Shown here piece by piece: positions 62,879-64,000 of a stretch of DNA of 64,000 nt. Source of the stretch: Lobosporangium transversale (taxonomy: Eukaryota > Mortierellomycota > Mortierellomycetes > Mortierellales > Mortierellaceae); the NCBI RefSeq assembly GCF_002105155.1, contig NW_019029035.1, positions 186,001 through 250,000 on the forward strand, read 5' to 3'. The position numbers and the translations under genes are program-made. Below the pieces are notes generated by a model. That model did not search any database and was not told where the DNA came from. It saw only the letters and a program-made list of their open reading frames with translations. How positions within the stretch are numbered: the first letter of the stretch is position 1; every line of letters begins with the position of its first letter.

Positions 62879-63397
62879 TTTAATAAAATCTGAGACATAT
62901 TTGTTGATTCTTTCCTGTTTTATTATGAGTAAGATTACAAATATGTAGATCCTGTATCTTAATTTATGGTTGTCAAGAACTAATTTGATTATTCAGGCGA
63001 TGCAGAAGTCAGATATTAAGCTATTAAAACGCCTGTCTCGGTGCAATAGGTGAAATAGGTGAAATAGGTGAAATAGGTGAGATAGATAAAATAGATGAGG
63101 TAGGTACGTGAGATCGACGAGAAAAATGACATATCAATCTATGACGCATGCTATGAAGCAGATGAGGAGAAGGACAAGAACCCATGCTTGGAGATTTGTC
63201 TTGAGAGTTAAATGTAATATATGGCAGCAATGCAAAGAATTATGTCCGTTTGTAGCTAATGCTGAACCACTACCAAGTGAAGTCCTATAGGTGGTGATGG
63301 GAGGCTTCACCGCTTCAATTAATTACATCCTATAGTCGAGGGGAGGGAGAATGACACGAGAGACGCTGATAGATAAGGGTAATGAATGCTATGTTTT
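62879..63397. other. Convergent spacer with tandem nonamer
   Basis: The 519 bp region contains the GGTGAAATA array at 63044-63105. Small frames such as 63024-63230 are made by that repeat and are not credible. Confidence 0.55.
63044..63105 (+). repeat. GGTGAAATA nonamer tandem repeat
   Basis: About five tandem copies of a nine-base unit (AATAGGTGA), the last ones altered to GATAGAT and AATAGATGA, lie between the oligoribonuclease and the right-edge membrane protein. Confidence 0.75.
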
Positions 63398-64000
63398 TTA
63401 CATGTGGTGGTGGTGGTCCTTATTGTTCTTAGTATCCTTACTGAAGGTTTCCAGATCAGTTGAGACATCCGAAGTATCTGTCGCTAGATGTGAACCCGTG
63501 CCTGGTCGTATAGTTTGATATGTGGAAGCACTTGATACGACTCTCATATTAATCTCTTGATCTGTAGCTTTTATCCTCTTCTCGTTCCTTTCCCTCAACG
63601 TCTTACGTCGCCGTACTAGGCCAAAAATGACTGCCGCCCCTAGAATAATGGCCATAGCTATAACAGCCCCCATCCAGGGTGCAAATTTCGGGTCATCCGC
63701 TTCAGCACTCTCACTATCGTCTCCATTAGTCTGGTCATCTCCTCTAGTCCCTGATCCCACTCCAAGCTCGTTAAGGCCGTTATCATCGGTAATTTTAGAA
63801 GGTAAACATATAGTCGGTTTGGCTCGCTTCTCCATAATATGAATCCGAGACTGATACAGATTCAAAAAAGAACCAGTACTTCTCGCCTTTCTTCTACTTA
63901 ATAACTCTGTTGGCGCCAGAGATTCGTCACAGCGTAAGGAAATACACTGCATGTAAGAGGAACAAGCATGATAGTTAGGCAGCTGCTCCTTGCAAGTGCC
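63398..64000 (-). CDS. C-terminal part of a single-pass membrane protein, cut by the window end
   Basis: The minus-strand frame is open from the stop at 63398 to the last base of the window, so the N-terminus is missing. The visible N-terminal part has several cysteines (TCKEQLPNYHACSSYMQC, with C in SLRC), perhaps the end of a disulphide-rich extracellular module. A Gly/Asp/Ser-rich spacer follows, then a membrane helix (MGAVIAMAIILGAAVIFGLV), the stop-transfer RRRK and a short Ser/Thr tail ending in HHHH. This layout recalls cell-surface sensors and also the protein at 40426-42363, but the two are not obviously paralogous. I do not name a family. An acceptor-like CAG near 63947 could mark an intron, so the exon may start there. 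Confidence 0.6.
   Translation of the reverse strand, partial: GTCKEQLPNYHACSSYMQCISLRCDESLAPTELLSRRKARSTGSFLNLYQSRIHIMEKRAKPTICLPSKITDDNGLNELGVGSGTRGDDQTNGDDSESAEADDPKFAPWMGAVIAMAIILGAAVIFGLVRRRKTLRERNEKRIKATDQEINMRVVSSASTYQTIRPGTGSHLATDTSDVSTDLETFSKDTKNNKDHHHHM

Overview
This is nuclear DNA of a fungus. The genes are split by short GT-AG introns, mostly about 50-160 nt, they use the standard code, and they encode typical eukaryotic housekeeping proteins. Fungal markers are a PHO81/nuc-2 type SPX-ankyrin protein, a CHO2 type phosphatidylethanolamine methyltransferase and a ketopantoate hydroxymethyltransferase. These sit beside genes usually discussed in animals or plants (a BRWD/PHIP-like WD40-bromodomain protein, an EAPP-family protein, a FRA3-like WD40 5-phosphatase). 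That mix, the Gln/His/Asn-rich proteins and the very frequent A/T homopolymers of 15-30 nt fit an early-diverging fungus such as Mortierellomycotina. The taxon is an inference; no rRNA or marker gene is present.

Layout: 89-212 (-) first exon of a gene leaving the window. 476-2258 (+) unrecognised nuclear-type protein. 4333-11984 (+) very large leucine-rich-repeat protein. 12828-13484 (+) small four-helix membrane protein. 14167-18404 (+) PHO81-like phosphate sensor. 19826-about 23608 (+) unrecognised multi-pass membrane protein with a long disordered tail, followed by a long AAC/AAT microsatellite. 24274-25872 (+) type-B carboxylesterase with an apparently missing catalytic half. 26268-26747 (+) hemerythrin-domain protein. 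26912-30256 (-) F-box/WD40 protein. 31020-35580 (+) WD40/inositol-polyphosphate 5-phosphatase. 36082-40167 (+) CHO2. 40426-42363 (-) single-pass membrane protein. 44126-45530 (+) ketopantoate hydroxymethyltransferase. 45707-46907 (+) EAPP family. 46971-52954 (-) BRWD/PHIP-like. 53908-54583 (+) V-ATPase subunit F. 54996-57191 (-) DNA photolyase. 57395-61817 (-) WDR6/Rtt10. 62137-62878 (+) oligoribonuclease. 63398-64000 (-) 3' part of a single-pass membrane protein cut by the window end.

Most genes are independent housekeeping or regulatory units. Functional links that can be argued are phosphate/inositol phosphate signalling (SPX protein and 5-phosphatase), membrane lipid synthesis (CHO2) and ubiquitin targeting (F-box protein), but nothing shows co-regulation. 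Several close convergent pairs share 60-520 bp spacers: EAPP/BRWD, hemerythrin/F-box, CHO2/membrane protein, VMA7/photolyase, oligoribonuclease/right-edge gene. I found no tRNA, rRNA, CRISPR array or transposon. The most interesting points are a very short first coding exon in three genes, introns whose acceptors follow long A tracts, a fungal BRWD/PHIP gene with a single bromodomain, the possible pseudoenzyme esterase, and the orphan membrane-protein gene whose coding signal continues in other frames past its stop.
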